From: an uncultured Paracoccaceae bacterium
GTDB lineage: Bacteria > Pseudomonadota > Alphaproteobacteria > Rhodobacterales > Rhodobacteraceae
NCBI GenBank assembly: GCA_947497185.1
Contig: CANMFL010000001.1
Coordinates: 527,883 to 591,882 of the forward strand
Direction of reading: 5' to 3'
DNA: 64,000 bases
Notes under the pieces: generated by a model
Told to the model about the DNA's origin: nothing
What the model saw: only the letters and a program-made list of their open reading frames with translations
Databases searched by the model: none
Position numbers and translations under genes: made by a program
Part shown: in pieces, positions 1 through 8,734 of the stretch
How the letters are laid out: the number at the start of each line of letters is the position of its first letter
How positions within the stretch are numbered: position 1 is the first letter of the stretch

Positions 1-125
1 AACTTGGTTTTACCTCCGCAATAACACCGCAACAGACCAAACAGGTCGCGGCGTCCGGCCTGTCCATGCGTCAACCGCGGGATTTGGCCAGTTTTGTAGA
101 AGAAGTTTTCGGCGAGCGAAAATAG
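1..125 (+). CDS. radA: DNA repair protein RadA, C-terminal end (partial)
   Basis: Only the last 40 codons are in the window, read in the frame that ends at the TAG at 123-125. The tail reads LGFTSAITP and then, after a short gap, RDLASFVEEVFGERK. This resembles the C-terminus of RadA/Sms, the ATP-dependent branch-migration protein of recombinational repair, whose Lon-like C-terminal domain ends this way in alphaproteobacteria. The following cvpA and purF genes match the radA-cvpA-purF order I know from Rhodobacteraceae. The call is inference from a short tail plus neighbours. Confidence 0.6.
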   Translation, partial: LGFTSAITPQQTKQVAASGLSMRQPRDLASFVEEVFGERK

Positions 126-146
126 CTCCCGACCAAGAGGAACGAC

Positions 147-728
147 ATGGACTTTACAATCATCGACGGTGCCGTCGCGATCATCATCGTGCTTTCCGCG
201 CTTCTGGCCTACAGCCGTGGATTTGTCCGCGAAGCGATGGCCATTGCGGGTTGGATCGGGGCGACGATCCTTGCCTTTATCTTTGCCGATCAAGTACAGC
301 CCCTGATCCGTCAAATCCCAGTTGTTGGTGATTTCATCGGCGATAGCTGCGAATTGTCGATCATCGCGTCTTTTGCTGCCGTGTTTGCGGTGGCTCTTGT
401 GGTTGTGTCGATCTTTACGCCGCTGTTCTCTAGCCTGATCCAACGCTCTGCGCTGGGTGGCTTGGACCAAGGGCTGGGCTTTGTGTTTGGTGTCGCGCGT
501 GGCATCTTGTTGGTCGCCGTTGCGTTCTTTGTTTACCAAACGGTTCTGTCCACACAGAAAATCGAGATGATCGAGAACAGCCGTTCTGCTGTGATCTTCT
601 CGCAGTTCACGGGCCAGATCGGCGAACGTGACCCCGAAGCTGCACTGGGGTGGATCACCACACAGTACGAGCAGCTTGTTGGTGAATGTGGTGCCACAGA
701 GCCTGTTGAGACACTGACAACCGAATAA
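147..728 (+). CDS. cvpA: CvpA family inner-membrane protein
   Basis: The 193-residue protein has four hydrophobic segments (about residues 5-24, 29-47, 72-95 and 110-130) and the CvpA-family N-terminus, in which an early Asp (FTIIDGAV) and a YSRGFVREA motif follow the first helix. CvpA was named for colicin V production and is linked to envelope homeostasis; its molecular activity is unknown. An AAGAGG ribosome site stands just before the ATG. The gene lies 21 bp after radA and ends in a strong terminator, and purF follows, the order that also gave E. coli cvpA-purF its name. The family call is firm. Confidence 0.93.
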   Translation: MDFTIIDGAVAIIIVLSALLAYSRGFVREAMAIAGWIGATILAFIFADQVQPLIRQIPVVGDFIGDSCELSIIASFAAVFAVALVVVSIFTPLFSSLIQRSALGGLDQGLGFVFGVARGILLVAVAFFVYQTVLSTQKIEMIENSRSAVIFSQFTGQIGERDPEAALGWITTQYEQLVGECGATEPVETLTTE

Positions 729-734
729 GACGAC

Positions 735-760
735 AAAGGTGCGCTGCGGCGCACCTTTTC
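735..760 (+). terminator. Rho-independent terminator after cvpA
   Basis: A 10-bp perfect stem, AAAGGTGCGC (735-744) and GCGCACCTTT (749-758), surrounds the loop TGCG and runs into a short T stretch. It begins 6 bp after the cvpA stop and should separate cvpA from purF. Confidence 0.85.
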
Positions 761-863
761 ATTTGGGCGATCCCACATGAAGGGCGTGACTCTGCCACGC
801 CAAAGGACTATGACGCCCCCGAACGCAGCCACTGGATATGGAAAGCTCACCTTGTCCCATCAG

Positions 864-2324
864 ATGCCCCCTGCCCACCCTTTTGACGATGACAAGCTCA
901 AGGAGGAATGCGGCGTCTTTGGCGTCGTCGGTGTCAGCAACGCCGCGAACTTTGTAGCGCTTGGCCTTCATGCCCTACAGCACCGCGGCCAAGAAGCCGG
1001 CGGCATTGTCACCCACCACCCCGAGACCGGCTTTCACCAAGCCCGCCGCATGGGATTGGTTCGTGACAACTTTACCTCTGCCGAAATGATCGAACGTCTG
1101 CCCGGCCCGATTGGCATTGGCCACGTCCGCTATTCCACTGCAGGCAACAAAGACCAGCGCACCGAAATCCGCGATGTGCAGCCGTTCTTTGGTGAATTCT
1201 CGATGGGCGGTGCGGCGATTGCGCATAACGGGAACATCACTAACGCGCTGTCTTTGCGGCGCGAATTGGTAGAACGTGGCTCGATTTTCCAGTCGTCATC
1301 TGATTCCGAATGTATCATTCACCTGATGGCCCGTTCCATGGGGCAGCACATCCCCGACCGCATGGAAGAAGCCCTGCGCAAGGTCGAAGGCGCGTTCTCT
1401 GTGGTCGCCATGACCCGCACCAAACTGATCGGCTGCCGTGACCCATTGGGCGTGCGTCCGCTGGTGCTGGGCAAGGTTGGCGATGGCTGGGTGCTGTCCT
1501 CTGAAACCTGTGCGTTGGATATTATCGGCGCTGAATTCATCCGCGAAATCGAAGCGGGCGAAATGGTTGTGATCACCAAAGACGGCGTCGAAAGCCATTT
1601 CCCGTTCCGTCCTGCGAAATCCCGTTTCTGTATCTTTGAACATGTGTACTTCAGCCGCCCTGACAGCCAGCTTGGTGGTCGTTCGGTTTACGAGACCCGC
1701 GAAAACATTGGTCGCGAACTGGCAAAAGAAGCCCCTGTCGAGGCTGATCTGGTCTGTCCCGTCCCTGATTCCGGCACCCCTGCTGCGATCGGTTATTCGC
1801 TGCAATCGGGCATTCCGTTTGCGATGGGGATCGTGCGCAACAACTACATGGGCCGCACGTTCATCGAGCCGACAGAGCAAATCCGTAACATGGGTGTGCT
1901 GCTGAAACTCAACGTCAATAAGGCGTTGATCAAAGGCAAGCGCGTGATCTTGGTCGATGACAGCGTTGTGCGCGGCACCACCAGCCGCAAGATCAAGGAA
2001 ATGGTGCTGGATGCCGGAGCCGCAGAAGTGCATTTCCGCATTGCGTCGCCGCCGACTGCGTGGCCTTGTTTCTACGGTGTTGATACGCCGGAACGCGAGA
2101 AACTGCTGGCCGCGACCATGACCGCAGAAGAAATGCGTGTGCATCTGGGTGTGGACAGTCTGAAATTCATCTCGCTGGACGGGCTATATCGTGCGGTTGG
2201 CGAAGAAAATGGCCGAGACAGCGCGTCACCTGCCTATTGCGATGCGTGTTTCTCGGGGGAATACCCAATCCCGCCGTCAGATATGATTAAGCAAGGTTTC
2301 AAAGCCAAAAGCACTGTTAAATAA
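864..2324 (+). CDS. purF: Amidophosphoribosyltransferase (glutamine PRPP amidotransferase)
   Basis: PurF makes 5-phosphoribosylamine from PRPP and glutamine, the first committed step of purine synthesis in the cytosol. The N-terminal nucleophile amidotransferase domain starts at the Cys of KEECGVFG (residue 16 from this start), so a propeptide of about 15 residues would be removed. The PRPP loop is VILVDDSVVRGTT. Four cysteines that bind [4Fe-4S] in the Bacillus-type enzyme can be matched: FCIFEHVYF, WPCFYG and the pair in CDACF. I chose the ATG at 864 (MPPAHPFDDDK) because homologous N-termini begin about there. An in-frame ATG at 810 has a better ribosome site (AAAGGA), and the frame stays open to 777, so the start is uncertain. 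Length, 486 residues, is normal. Confidence 0.97.
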   Translation: MPPAHPFDDDKLKEECGVFGVVGVSNAANFVALGLHALQHRGQEAGGIVTHHPETGFHQARRMGLVRDNFTSAEMIERLPGPIGIGHVRYSTAGNKDQRTEIRDVQPFFGEFSMGGAAIAHNGNITNALSLRRELVERGSIFQSSSDSECIIHLMARSMGQHIPDRMEEALRKVEGAFSVVAMTRTKLIGCRDPLGVRPLVLGKVGDGWVLSSETCALDIIGAEFIREIEAGEMVVITKDGVESHFPFRPAKSRFCIFEHVYFSRPDSQLGGRSVYETRENIGRELAKEAPVEADLVCPVPDSGTPAAIGYSLQSGIPFAMGIVRNNYMGRTFIEPTEQIRNMGVLLKLNVNKALIKGKRVILVDDSVVRGTTSRKIKEMVLDAGAAEVHFRIASPPTAWPCFYGVDTPEREKLLAATMTAEEMRVHLGVDSLKFISLDGLYRAVGEENGRDSASPAYCDACFSGEYPIPPSDMIKQGFKAKSTVK

Positions 2325-2364
2325 GACTGGAAACGGGGCCATCAGCGGCTTCGCCATCGTTTAG

Positions 2365-2396
2365 CTCTGCCGCCCTCTTGACCGTGTGCGGCAGAG
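2365..2396. repeat. Inverted repeat between purF and the SDR gene
   Basis: A perfect 9-bp inverted repeat, CTCTGCCGC (2365-2373) and GCGGCAGAG (2388-2396), has a 14-nt loop and no T tract. It ends just before the start of the downstream SDR gene. It may be an mRNA stem that stops purF transcripts or shields the SDR start; the sequence does not decide between these. Confidence 0.5.
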
Positions 2397-2412
2397 ACGT
2401 CACATGGTGCTT

Positions 2413-3054
2413 ATGACAAAGATTGCATTGATCACTGGTGCCTCTCGTGGGCTTGGCGCGGCTTTAGCCGAGGAATTGGCTGCGACGCATCACATCGTGG
2501 CCGTGGGCAAAACCACTGGCGCGTTGGAAGAATTGGATGACCGTATCCAAGCCAAAGGCGGCCAGTCGACGCTGGCACCAATGGACATCACGGTTGAGGC
2601 CGCGATGCAGCAATTGTGCCGCTCGATCTATGATCGCTGGGGCAAGCTGGACCTCTGGGTGCACACCGCGGTCCACGCGGCCCCCTTGGCCCCTGCAGGA
2701 CACATCGGACCCAAGGATTTTGATAAATCCGTTCTGACAAACATGACCGCCACCGCGCGATTGATCGGCTACATCAGTCCGCTTTTGGGGACTGATGGAC
2801 GGGCTGTATTCTTTGATGATCCAACAGCTGGTCAGGCGTTTTTCGGCGCTTACGGGGCGACCAAAGGCGCGCAAATCGCGCTTGCCCGCAGTTGGCAAGT
2901 CGAGAGCGCCAAAACTGGACCGAGCGTGAAAATCTTGTCACCCGCAGCGATGCCGACCGCCACACGTGGCCGGTTCCATCCTGGTGAAGATCGCTCTGTT
3001 CTGGCGCAACCAAGTGCCGAGGCCGCACGGCTTTTGCCCGAAATCCTCGGGTAA
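2413..3054 (+). CDS. SDR family oxidoreductase, divergent active site
   Basis: This 213-residue Rossmann protein has the NAD(P)-binding motif TGASRGLG near its N-terminus and the catalytic-type Tyr/Lys pair in YGATKGA, so it belongs to the short-chain dehydrogenase/reductases. Two usual features are missing: NNAG reads HTAV, and the position 13 residues before the Tyr, normally Ser, is Phe. The general shape recalls YciK-like SDRs found in housekeeping settings. The substrate cannot be read from the sequence. I chose the ATG at 2413 (MTKIALITG) because the fold starts there; ATG 2404 is possible. It stands 88 bp after purF on the same strand and has no obvious link to purines. Confidence 0.82.
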   Translation: MTKIALITGASRGLGAALAEELAATHHIVAVGKTTGALEELDDRIQAKGGQSTLAPMDITVEAAMQQLCRSIYDRWGKLDLWVHTAVHAAPLAPAGHIGPKDFDKSVLTNMTATARLIGYISPLLGTDGRAVFFDDPTAGQAFFGAYGATKGAQIALARSWQVESAKTGPSVKILSPAAMPTATRGRFHPGEDRSVLAQPSAEAARLLPEILG

Positions 3055-3199
3055 GCGCTACAGCCCCCCGATTCGTCGTCAAAAGCGGCTCAAATCCGGT
3101 TCGTTCTGAGTCTCTGCCGCAACATTGCAAAAATGACGCAGGTGCCAGCTTGTTCAATGCGCCAACCTCCCTTACGAACATCGTAACAAAGGGGCTTTT

Positions 3200-3985
3200 A
3201 TGCGCATTCTCATCACAAACGACGACGGCATCAATGCGCCCGGCCTGAAGGTTTTAGAGGCTATCGCGCAAGACGTCGCTGGACCTGACGGTGAAGTCTG
3301 GGTCGTCTCGCCCGCGTTCGAACAATCGGGCGTTGGTCATTGCATCAACTACAGCCGCCCGACGATGATTACGGAAATCGAACCGCGCCGGATTGCGATT
3401 GACGGTGCCCCTGCCGACTGCGTGCTTGTGGCGCTTCATAAGTTTATGAAAGACGCCAAGCCGGATTTGATCCTGTCGGGCGTGAACCGTGGAAATAACG
3501 CGGGCGAAAACACGCTGTATTCCGGCACCGTGGGCGCATGTATCGAGGCCGCGCTGCAAGGCTATAACGCCATCGCCCTGTCACAATACAATGGCCCTGC
3601 AAACACTGAGTTGGATGATCCGTTTGAGGCCGCAGCGGTGCATGGCCCTGCGTTGATCAAGAAGCTGATCGCACAAGGCGTGTGGAACACCGCCGATTAC
3701 CGCTTGTTTTATAACATCAATTTCCCGCCTGTGCCCGCAGCTGACGTCAAAGGCCATCAGGTCGCGACCCAAGGTTATCGCCCTACTGCACGGTTTACCG
3801 TCGCACCGCAGGTATCCCCGTCAGGTCGCCAGTATTCGTGGATCAAAGGCGGCAGCCAGCAAGAAATGACCGCCGAAGGCACCGACGTGCGTGCCAATCT
3901 TGAAGGCATGATTTCGATCACACCAATGCGTGCCGATCTGACGGCCCATGATGTGATGGACCAACTCAAGGATCAACTGGGGTGA
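3200..3985 (+). CDS. surE: 5'/3'-nucleotidase SurE
   Basis: SurE removes phosphate from nucleoside 5'- and 3'-monophosphates and is tied to stationary-phase survival. The 261-residue protein starts with the family signature [13 protein letters not shown], whose two Asp residues bind the metal. It continues with [11 protein letters not shown] and the conserved [21 protein letters not shown] segment, of which the Asn residues complete the site. Length and motifs are standard. A ribosome site (AAAGGGGC) precedes the ATG. The stop overlaps the GTG start of pcm, keeping the surE-pcm-nlpD order known from E. coli. Confidence 0.97.
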   Translation: MRILITNDDGINAPGLKVLEAIAQDVAGPDGEVWVVSPAFEQSGVGHCINYSRPTMITEIEPRRIAIDGAPADCVLVALHKFMKDAKPDLILSGVNRGNNAGENTLYSGTVGACIEAALQGYNAIALSQYNGPANTELDDPFEAAAVHGPALIKKLIAQGVWNTADYRLFYNINFPPVPAADVKGHQVATQGYRPTARFTVAPQVSPSGRQYSWIKGGSQQEMTAEGTDVRANLEGMISITPMRADLTAHDVMDQLKDQLG

Positions 3986-4623
3986 ACGTCGGCGCTGACA
4001 TCAAAATGCAATTCTTATTCGCGCTCCGCTCAAAGGGTGTGACGGACGCACGTGTGCTGACCGTGATGGAACAGGTTGACCGCGCATCGTTTCTAACGGG
4101 GTTGTTCAAGGACCGCGCCTACGACGACATGCCGCTGCCGATTGCCTGCGGGCAGACGATCAGCCAGCCGTCGATTGTCGGCTTGATGACCCAAGCGTTA
4201 GACGTGCAACCGCGCCACAAGGTTCTCGAAATCGGCACTGGCTCTGGATACCAAGCGGCCATTCTCGCGAAACTGGCGCGTCGCGTCTACACTGTTGATC
4301 GTTTCAAGCGGTTGGTGACAGAGGCCAAAAACCTGTTTGATGCGCAAAACATCAGCAATATTACCGCACTGACCGCCGATGGCAGTCATGGCCTACCCGA
4401 ACAAGCCCCTTTTGACCGCATTTTGTTGACGGCAGCCGCCGAAGACCCGCCGAGCACCCTCTTGGCCCAATTGCGAATTGGGGGTATTATGGTATTGCCT
4501 GTCGGCCAATCCGATACGGTGCAAAGTTTGATCCGCGTGACAAAGACGCAATCAGGTTTAGACTACGAAGAATTACGGACCGTTCGTTTTGTTCCCTTGC
4601 TCGAAGGGCTGGGCCAAGACTAA
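3982..4623 (+). CDS. pcm: Protein-L-isoaspartate O-methyltransferase
   Basis: Pcm methylates L-isoaspartyl residues in aged proteins with S-adenosylmethionine, starting their repair. The SAM-binding glycine motif [12 protein letters not shown] lies around residue 75, and the substrate-side segment [17 protein letters not shown] just before it is characteristic of the family. The start is GTG at 3982, which overlaps the surE stop (GTGA), so translation of the two genes is probably coupled. At 213 residues the length is normal. The cytosolic repair role and the pairing with surE are established family knowledge. Confidence 0.96.
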   Translation: MNVGADIKMQFLFALRSKGVTDARVLTVMEQVDRASFLTGLFKDRAYDDMPLPIACGQTISQPSIVGLMTQALDVQPRHKVLEIGTGSGYQAAILAKLARRVYTVDRFKRLVTEAKNLFDAQNISNITALTADGSHGLPEQAPFDRILLTAAAEDPPSTLLAQLRIGGIMVLPVGQSDTVQSLIRVTKTQSGLDYEELRTVRFVPLLEGLGQD

Positions 4624-4683
4624 CCAAAAGGCGAGATAGGGCAGAACCTCAGCAAACGGGGCGCCCGCATGAGGAGCAGAGAT

Positions 4684-5889
4684 ATGACCGTCATTCAGCC
4701 AACTGGGGTGCGCCGCATCCTGATGACAACCGCAGCGCTTGCCATTCTGGCGGGCTGTGCGGAAAATTCACTGAACGGGTTCGACTTTGACCTGCGCGAT
4801 TTGGGCGACGGGTTTGATACGTCGGATGCTGTGGCCAACATTGCGCCGCGCCCTGCCCCAGATGATCGTGGTGTGATTTCATATCCGAACTACCAAGTTG
4901 TGCTGGCCCAAAAGGACGACACAATCCGCGCGATTGCGGGGCGTTTGGGTATGGATGCGGCAAGCTTGGCATCGTTCAACGGCATTGACGCTGATCTGAC
5001 GCTGCGCCGCGACGAAGTGATCGCATTGCCGGCCCGTGTCTCTGAACCATCCCCTGCAACTGGTGCCGCGACAACAGGCCCGATCCAGCCGTTGGATGTG
5101 TCCGCCGTTGCCACCACGGCGCTAGACCGCGTTGATGCGCAAGCGCCTGCTGCTGTTGCACCTGCCGCCCCAGCCCGTCAGAGCGGCGCAGAACCTGTCC
5201 GCTATCAGGTTGGTCGCGGTGACACGGCCTACACGATCTCGCGCCAGTTCAACGTACCTGTCGCGAGCATTGCAGAGTGGAACTCGCTTGGCGCTGACCT
5301 TGCGATCCGCGAAGGCCAGTTCTTGTTGATCCCACAAAGCACAACACCGAGCCGTCCAGCGTCCGTCGCAACAGCACCCGTCACGACACCGGGCGCAGGT
5401 AGCCAAACACCCGTGCCACCGAGTGCGTCAACGCCCTTGCCGGAAGAAGCACCAGAGCCTGCACCAGCGCCTGAAACACCGAACCTTGGTGCGACGACCG
5501 CAACACCCGCAGCCCCTGCACCTGCCCCCGCTGCCAGCAGTAACGCACAACTTGTGCGCCCCGTTGCAGGCACGATCATCCGCGCCTACGCGGCTGGCCG
5601 GAACGAGGGTATCGACATCGGAGTGGCGTCTGGCACCACCGTCAAAGCAGCGGACGCGGGATCGGTTGCGGCTGTGACCACCGACACGTCAGGCGTCGCG
5701 ATTGTTGTGATTAAACACGCGGGCAACCTGCTGACAGTCTACACCAACCTTGCAGATCTGAGCGTCGCAAAAGGCGACACCGTTTCACGCGGTCAGGCGA
5801 TCGCGAAAGTTGGGCCGGGCGATCCGAGCTTCTTGCACTTTGAGGTGCGGCGCGGTTTGCAATCTGTTGATCCGGCTGACTTTTTCTAA
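4684..5889 (+). CDS. nlpD: NlpD-like lipoprotein: two LysM domains and a degenerate LytM (M23) domain
   Basis: A signal peptide with lipobox ILAGC gives a lipoprotein with Cys25. Two LysM peptidoglycan-binding domains (about residues 70-117 and 173-220) are followed by a Pro/Ala/Thr-rich linker and a LytM/M23 domain (about 295-401). The metal site is damaged: the HxxxD motif reads NEGID and the HxH motif reads FLH, so one zinc ligand and the catalytic His are lost. This fits NlpD/EnvC-type proteins, which activate cell-wall amidases at division instead of cutting peptidoglycan themselves. The ATG at 4684 has a GAGGAG site 8 nt upstream; an earlier in-frame ATG at 4669 overlaps that site. Position after surE-pcm supports orthology with E. 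coli nlpD. The functional reading is inference. Confidence 0.88.
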   Translation: MTVIQPTGVRRILMTTAALAILAGCAENSLNGFDFDLRDLGDGFDTSDAVANIAPRPAPDDRGVISYPNYQVVLAQKDDTIRAIAGRLGMDAASLASFNGIDADLTLRRDEVIALPARVSEPSPATGAATTGPIQPLDVSAVATTALDRVDAQAPAAVAPAAPARQSGAEPVRYQVGRGDTAYTISRQFNVPVASIAEWNSLGADLAIREGQFLLIPQSTTPSRPASVATAPVTTPGAGSQTPVPPSASTPLPEEAPEPAPAPETPNLGATTATPAAPAPAPAASSNAQLVRPVAGTIIRAYAAGRNEGIDIGVASGTTVKAADAGSVAAVTTDTSGVAIVVIKHAGNLLTVYTNLADLSVAKGDTVSRGQAIAKVGPGDPSFLHFEVRRGLQSVDPADFF

Positions 5890-5970
5890 GGTCGCATGCG
5901 AGAGCTACCCGAGGTCTATGTCGAGATTTCGGGAGCCTCCGGCGGGGATTTAAAGAGAGCCAAAGAAGCG

Positions 5971-6006
5971 AAGGCGTGGCGCACTTAGGTGAGCGTCACG
6001 CCTTTT
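5971..6006 (+). terminator. Possible terminator for the nlpD transcript
   Basis: AAGGCGTG (5971-5978) pairs with CACGCCTT (5997-6004) and is followed by more T residues. The structure overlaps the last codons of the convergent ATPase gene, so it could end plus-strand transcripts coming from nlpD. The 18-nt loop weakens the call. Confidence 0.45.
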
Positions 6007-6827
6007 CTACCTGCGAGATCGACAAAATATTGCCATGCAACGCGGCCAGAGCGCGAACCGCGTGTAGCCTGCCATTCGATGGCTTCGGCGCGTAATGTGT
6101 CGTCGTCGATGGTGATGTTATGTGCATCGCAGTAGCCGCGGATCATCGACAGATATTGGTCTTGGTCACACGGATGAAAGCCGAGCCAGAGGCCAAAGCG
6201 GTCAGACAGCGACACTTTTTCCTCGACCGCTTCACCCGGCGTGATCGCCGTAGAGCGTTCGTTTTCGATCATGTCGCGCGGCATCAGGTGGCGGCGGTTG
6301 GATGTGGCATAGAGCACGACATTTTCGGGCCGTCCGGCGATACCACCGTCCAGAACCGCCTTCAGCGATTTGTAATGCGCGTCGTCGTGGCTGAACGACA
6401 GATCATCGCAGAACATCAAGAACCGTTGCGGCTGACCACGCAGCATATCAAGGCAGCGCCCGATGGATTCCATATCCTCGCGCTGGACTTCGACGATGCG
6501 CAGGTCGGGGTGGTCTTTGATAACTGCGCCATGGATCGCTTTGACGAGGCTGGATTTGCCCATACCGCGTGCGCCCCAAAGCAGCGCATTGTTCGCGGGC
6601 ATGCCTTTTGCGAACTGGATGGTGTTCGCGAGCAACGTGTCGCGTGACCGATCCACGCCGATCAGCAGGTCCAGATCAACGCGGCTAACCTTGTCCACTG
6701 GCACCAGTTGGTCGGGGTTGGTTTGCCAGACATAAGCGCTTGCCACGCTCAAATCTGGGGCCGGAATTGGCGCGGGTGCCAAGCGATCTAAAGCGTCGGC
6801 AATCCGCAACAATGTCTCTTCATTCAT
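5985..6827 (-). CDS. DUF815-type AAA ATPase
   Basis: The 280-residue protein has a P-loop, GARGMGKSSLV (about residues 84-94), a Walker B segment FLMFCDDLSF and an arginine-containing region ATSNRRHL, matching the DUF815 family of AAA-type ATPases. Family members are common next to tat genes in alphaproteobacteria, but I know of no assigned activity. There is no signal peptide or membrane segment, so it should be cytosolic. Its start overlaps the tatC stop by 4 bp, making it the last gene of the tatABC operon. A role linked to the Tat translocase or to protein quality control is a guess from context. Confidence 0.88.
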   Translation of the reverse strand: MNEETLLRIADALDRLAPAPIPAPDLSVASAYVWQTNPDQLVPVDKVSRVDLDLLIGVDRSRDTLLANTIQFAKGMPANNALLWGARGMGKSSLVKAIHGAVIKDHPDLRIVEVQREDMESIGRCLDMLRGQPQRFLMFCDDLSFSHDDAHYKSLKAVLDGGIAGRPENVVLYATSNRRHLMPRDMIENERSTAITPGEAVEEKVSLSDRFGLWLGFHPCDQDQYLSMIRGYCDAHNITIDDDTLRAEAIEWQATRGSRSGRVAWQYFVDLAGRKGVTLT

Positions 6828-7804
6828 GGTTTTTGCCCGTCTTGTGCATTGGTCGTGTCTTCTGCGTCAGCCAGATCGGCGGCTTCTTCGTCATCGTCGT
6901 CGCTATCAAACAGGCTCTCGTCTTCGCCGATGATCCCTTCGGCGCGGGCCGCTGTGTCTTTGCGACGCTCGACGGCGGCGACCAGATGGATCGAGATTTC
7001 GTAGAGCCCAAAGACCACCACAAACAGGATCAACTGTGTGGTGACGTCCGGAGGCGTGACCAAAGCCGCGACGACCAAGATGCCGACAACCGCGTATTTA
7101 CGCACGCTACGCAGGCCACGGGACGAGGCCAGTCCAGCGGTGCCCATCAGTGTCAAGAGCACCGGCAGCTGGAAGCAAATCCCGAAAGCCACGATCATTT
7201 TGAGCGTGATATCAAGGGTTTCGTTGACCTTGCCGTTGAACACGATGTCGACGCCAGTGTTGGTTGTCGGGGCTGACACGATGACCTCGACGCCGTCAGA
7301 AGGCACGACAACTGCGTCCGCCATGATCGCTGAAACAAAGGATGGCAGGTCCGCAAAGCCAAGGAAAAACGCCATCGCCAGAGGCACCACGACGTAATGC
7401 GCGAAGGCCGCGCCAATCAAGAACAGCAGCGGGCTAGAGATGATGAACGGCAGGAAAGCGCTCTTTTCGTTCTTGTAAAGACCGGGGGCTACGAACCGCC
7501 AGAGTTGGTAGGCGATAACCGGAAACGACAGCGTCAGGCCGCCGACCACGGAAATCCGGATCAGCGTGAAAAAGTATTCCTGCGGTGCGGTGTATTGCAT
7601 CACAGGGTTCGGATTGCCGAGCGAGCGCATGGTTTTCTCGATCGGCCCCAGTAGGAAGTCCAACAATGTGCTGCCAAACGAGAAGCAGATGATCATCGCC
7701 ACCAAGAACGCGCCGACAGAGTAGATCAAACGCGACCGGAGTTCTGTCAAATGTTCGATCAAGGGTGCTGCGCTGCCGTCCATTTCGTCGTCTTGGGTGC
7801 TCAT
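6824..7804 (-). CDS. tatC: Twin-arginine translocase subunit TatC
   Basis: TatC is the multi-spanning receptor that binds twin-arginine signal peptides and, with TatA and TatB, moves folded proteins across the inner membrane. The N-terminal family signature [13 protein letters not shown] is present with the functionally important Glu, and six hydrophobic segments follow. Two things stand out: a polar insert of about 35 residues (around 165-200, rich in Val, Asp and Thr) in the periplasmic region, and an acidic C-terminal tail ([17 protein letters not shown]) extending the protein to 326 residues, against about 250-260 in E. coli. It overlaps tatB upstream and the ATPase gene downstream by 4 bp each. 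Confidence 0.96.
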   Translation of the reverse strand: MSTQDDEMDGSAAPLIEHLTELRSRLIYSVGAFLVAMIICFSFGSTLLDFLLGPIEKTMRSLGNPNPVMQYTAPQEYFFTLIRISVVGGLTLSFPVIAYQLWRFVAPGLYKNEKSAFLPFIISSPLLFLIGAAFAHYVVVPLAMAFFLGFADLPSFVSAIMADAVVVPSDGVEVIVSAPTTNTGVDIVFNGKVNETLDITLKMIVAFGICFQLPVLLTLMGTAGLASSRGLRSVRKYAVVGILVVAALVTPPDVTTQLILFVVVFGLYEISIHLVAAVERRKDTAARAEGIIGEDESLFDSDDDDEEAADLADAEDTTNAQDGQKP

Positions 7805-8286
7805 TGGTCGGTCTCTTTTGGGGCGTCGGGGGCTTTGGTTTCCCCGATTTTAGTTTCACCGATGGGCGCTGCTGTGGTTGCAGGCGTCTCGATGTGATTG
7901 TCAGCCGGGATTTGCGCTGCCTTGGCGGCTTCGCGTTCTTTGCGTGCCTCAGCCGCTTTGGCCATGCCTGCGTCCATCTTTTCCTTGGCCGCCGCCCGTT
8001 CGGGCGACAGTGCCGCACTCGCGGCTGTGATCCCTGACGCCTCTTTCAGCTTGTCGATGCCGAACGCCTTGGGGCTGGTCGCGGCCTTAAGGCTGCTGGA
8101 GATATCGTTGACGCCCGCATCGTTCGCCGCGTCGTTCATCGCCTTGGAAAACTCGCGTGCCATGCCTTTGGCCTTGCCTGTGAACTCTCCGACGGTGCGG
8201 AAAAGTTGCGGCAGGTCCTTGGGACCGATCACGATGAGGGCAACAATGCCCACCACCATCATTTCACTCCAGCCGAGGCCAAACAT
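7801..8286 (-). CDS. tatB: Sec-independent translocase protein TatB
   Basis: TatB works with TatC in recognising twin-arginine substrates. The protein starts [30 protein letters not shown], shown here as a description of the usual layout: a short N-terminal membrane helix with Glu8, a Gly-Pro hinge and an amphipathic helix. The remaining residues form a charged Ala/Lys/Glu-rich tail to residue 161. The tail length and the GPKDLP hinge set it apart from TatA. It lies 37 bp downstream of tatA and overlaps tatC by 4 bp. Confidence 0.95.
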   Translation of the reverse strand: MFGLGWSEMMVVGIVALIVIGPKDLPQLFRTVGEFTGKAKGMAREFSKAMNDAANDAGVNDISSSLKAATSPKAFGIDKLKEASGITAASAALSPERAAAKEKMDAGMAKAAEARKEREAAKAAQIPADNHIETPATTAAPIGETKIGETKAPDAPKETDQ

Positions 8287-8323
8287 GTGCGATTACCTTA
8301 TTGGGGATCTTGGGACGGGCGAA

Positions 8324-8536
8324 TTAGACTTTGTCTTTTTCGTCAGCTGGGGTCACGTCTTTGGCAGATGCCATGTCGTCCGTGATTTCTTTGTCACCGT
8401 CGCTGACGCCGCGTTTGAAAGCTGTGATGCCTTTGCCGACTTCGCCCATCAGGCTGGATACTTTGCCACGGCCAAACAAGACCAAGACGACGACGGCGAT
8501 CAACAGGATGCCGGGGATACCGATGTTATTAAGCAT
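8324..8536 (-). CDS. tatA: Twin-arginine translocase subunit TatA
   Basis: TatA forms the pore-like oligomer of the Tat translocase. The 70-residue protein has the layout of the family: an N-terminal membrane helix (IPGILLIAVVVLVLFG), the FGRGK hinge, an amphipathic helix with FKRG, and a short charged tail. I place the start at 8536 (MLNNIG) because a GGAG ribosome site sits a few bases upstream; further in-frame ATGs at 8548 and 8560 would add MVRIMENI-type residues unlike other TatA N-termini. It heads the minus-strand tatABC-ATPase operon and is divergent from the WYL regulator. Confidence 0.94.
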   Translation of the reverse strand: MLNNIGIPGILLIAVVVLVLFGRGKVSSLMGEVGKGITAFKRGVSDGDKEITDDMASAKDVTPADEKDKV

Positions 8537-8585
8537 GATGTTCTCCATGATGCGGACCATTGGCCGCGCGTAAATCTGTTATTCC

Positions 8586-8700
8586 CTGACAGATAGGGGG
8601 CATTGCGGCGCGATGGAAGTAGGAAATGACCACGTTAAACCCCTTTTTTGCAAGGCTCGCGATAAGGTTACGACAAAAACTTGTCAGTTGTCAGGTTTTT
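8586..8700. promoter_or_regulatory. TGTCAG repeats in the tatA / regulator divergent region
   Basis: The space between tatA and the WYL regulator contains an exact tandem repeat TTGTCAG-TTGTCAG (8681-8694) enclosed by AAAAAC (8675-8680) and GTTTTT (8695-8700), which are complementary. A third copy of the core in inverse orientation (CTGACA) stands at 8586-8591. The repeat lies 40 bp before the regulator start. It could be the operator of the regulator; this is inference from position and symmetry only. Confidence 0.4.
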
Positions 8701-8734
8701 GGCAAAACTACTGCGGAACCAGAGGGAATCACTC

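Noticed and set aside
1296..2144. 282-codon open frame on the minus strand inside purF
   Set aside because: It is the antisense reading of a conserved enzyme gene, is His/Arg-rich without any family motif, and has no ribosome site.
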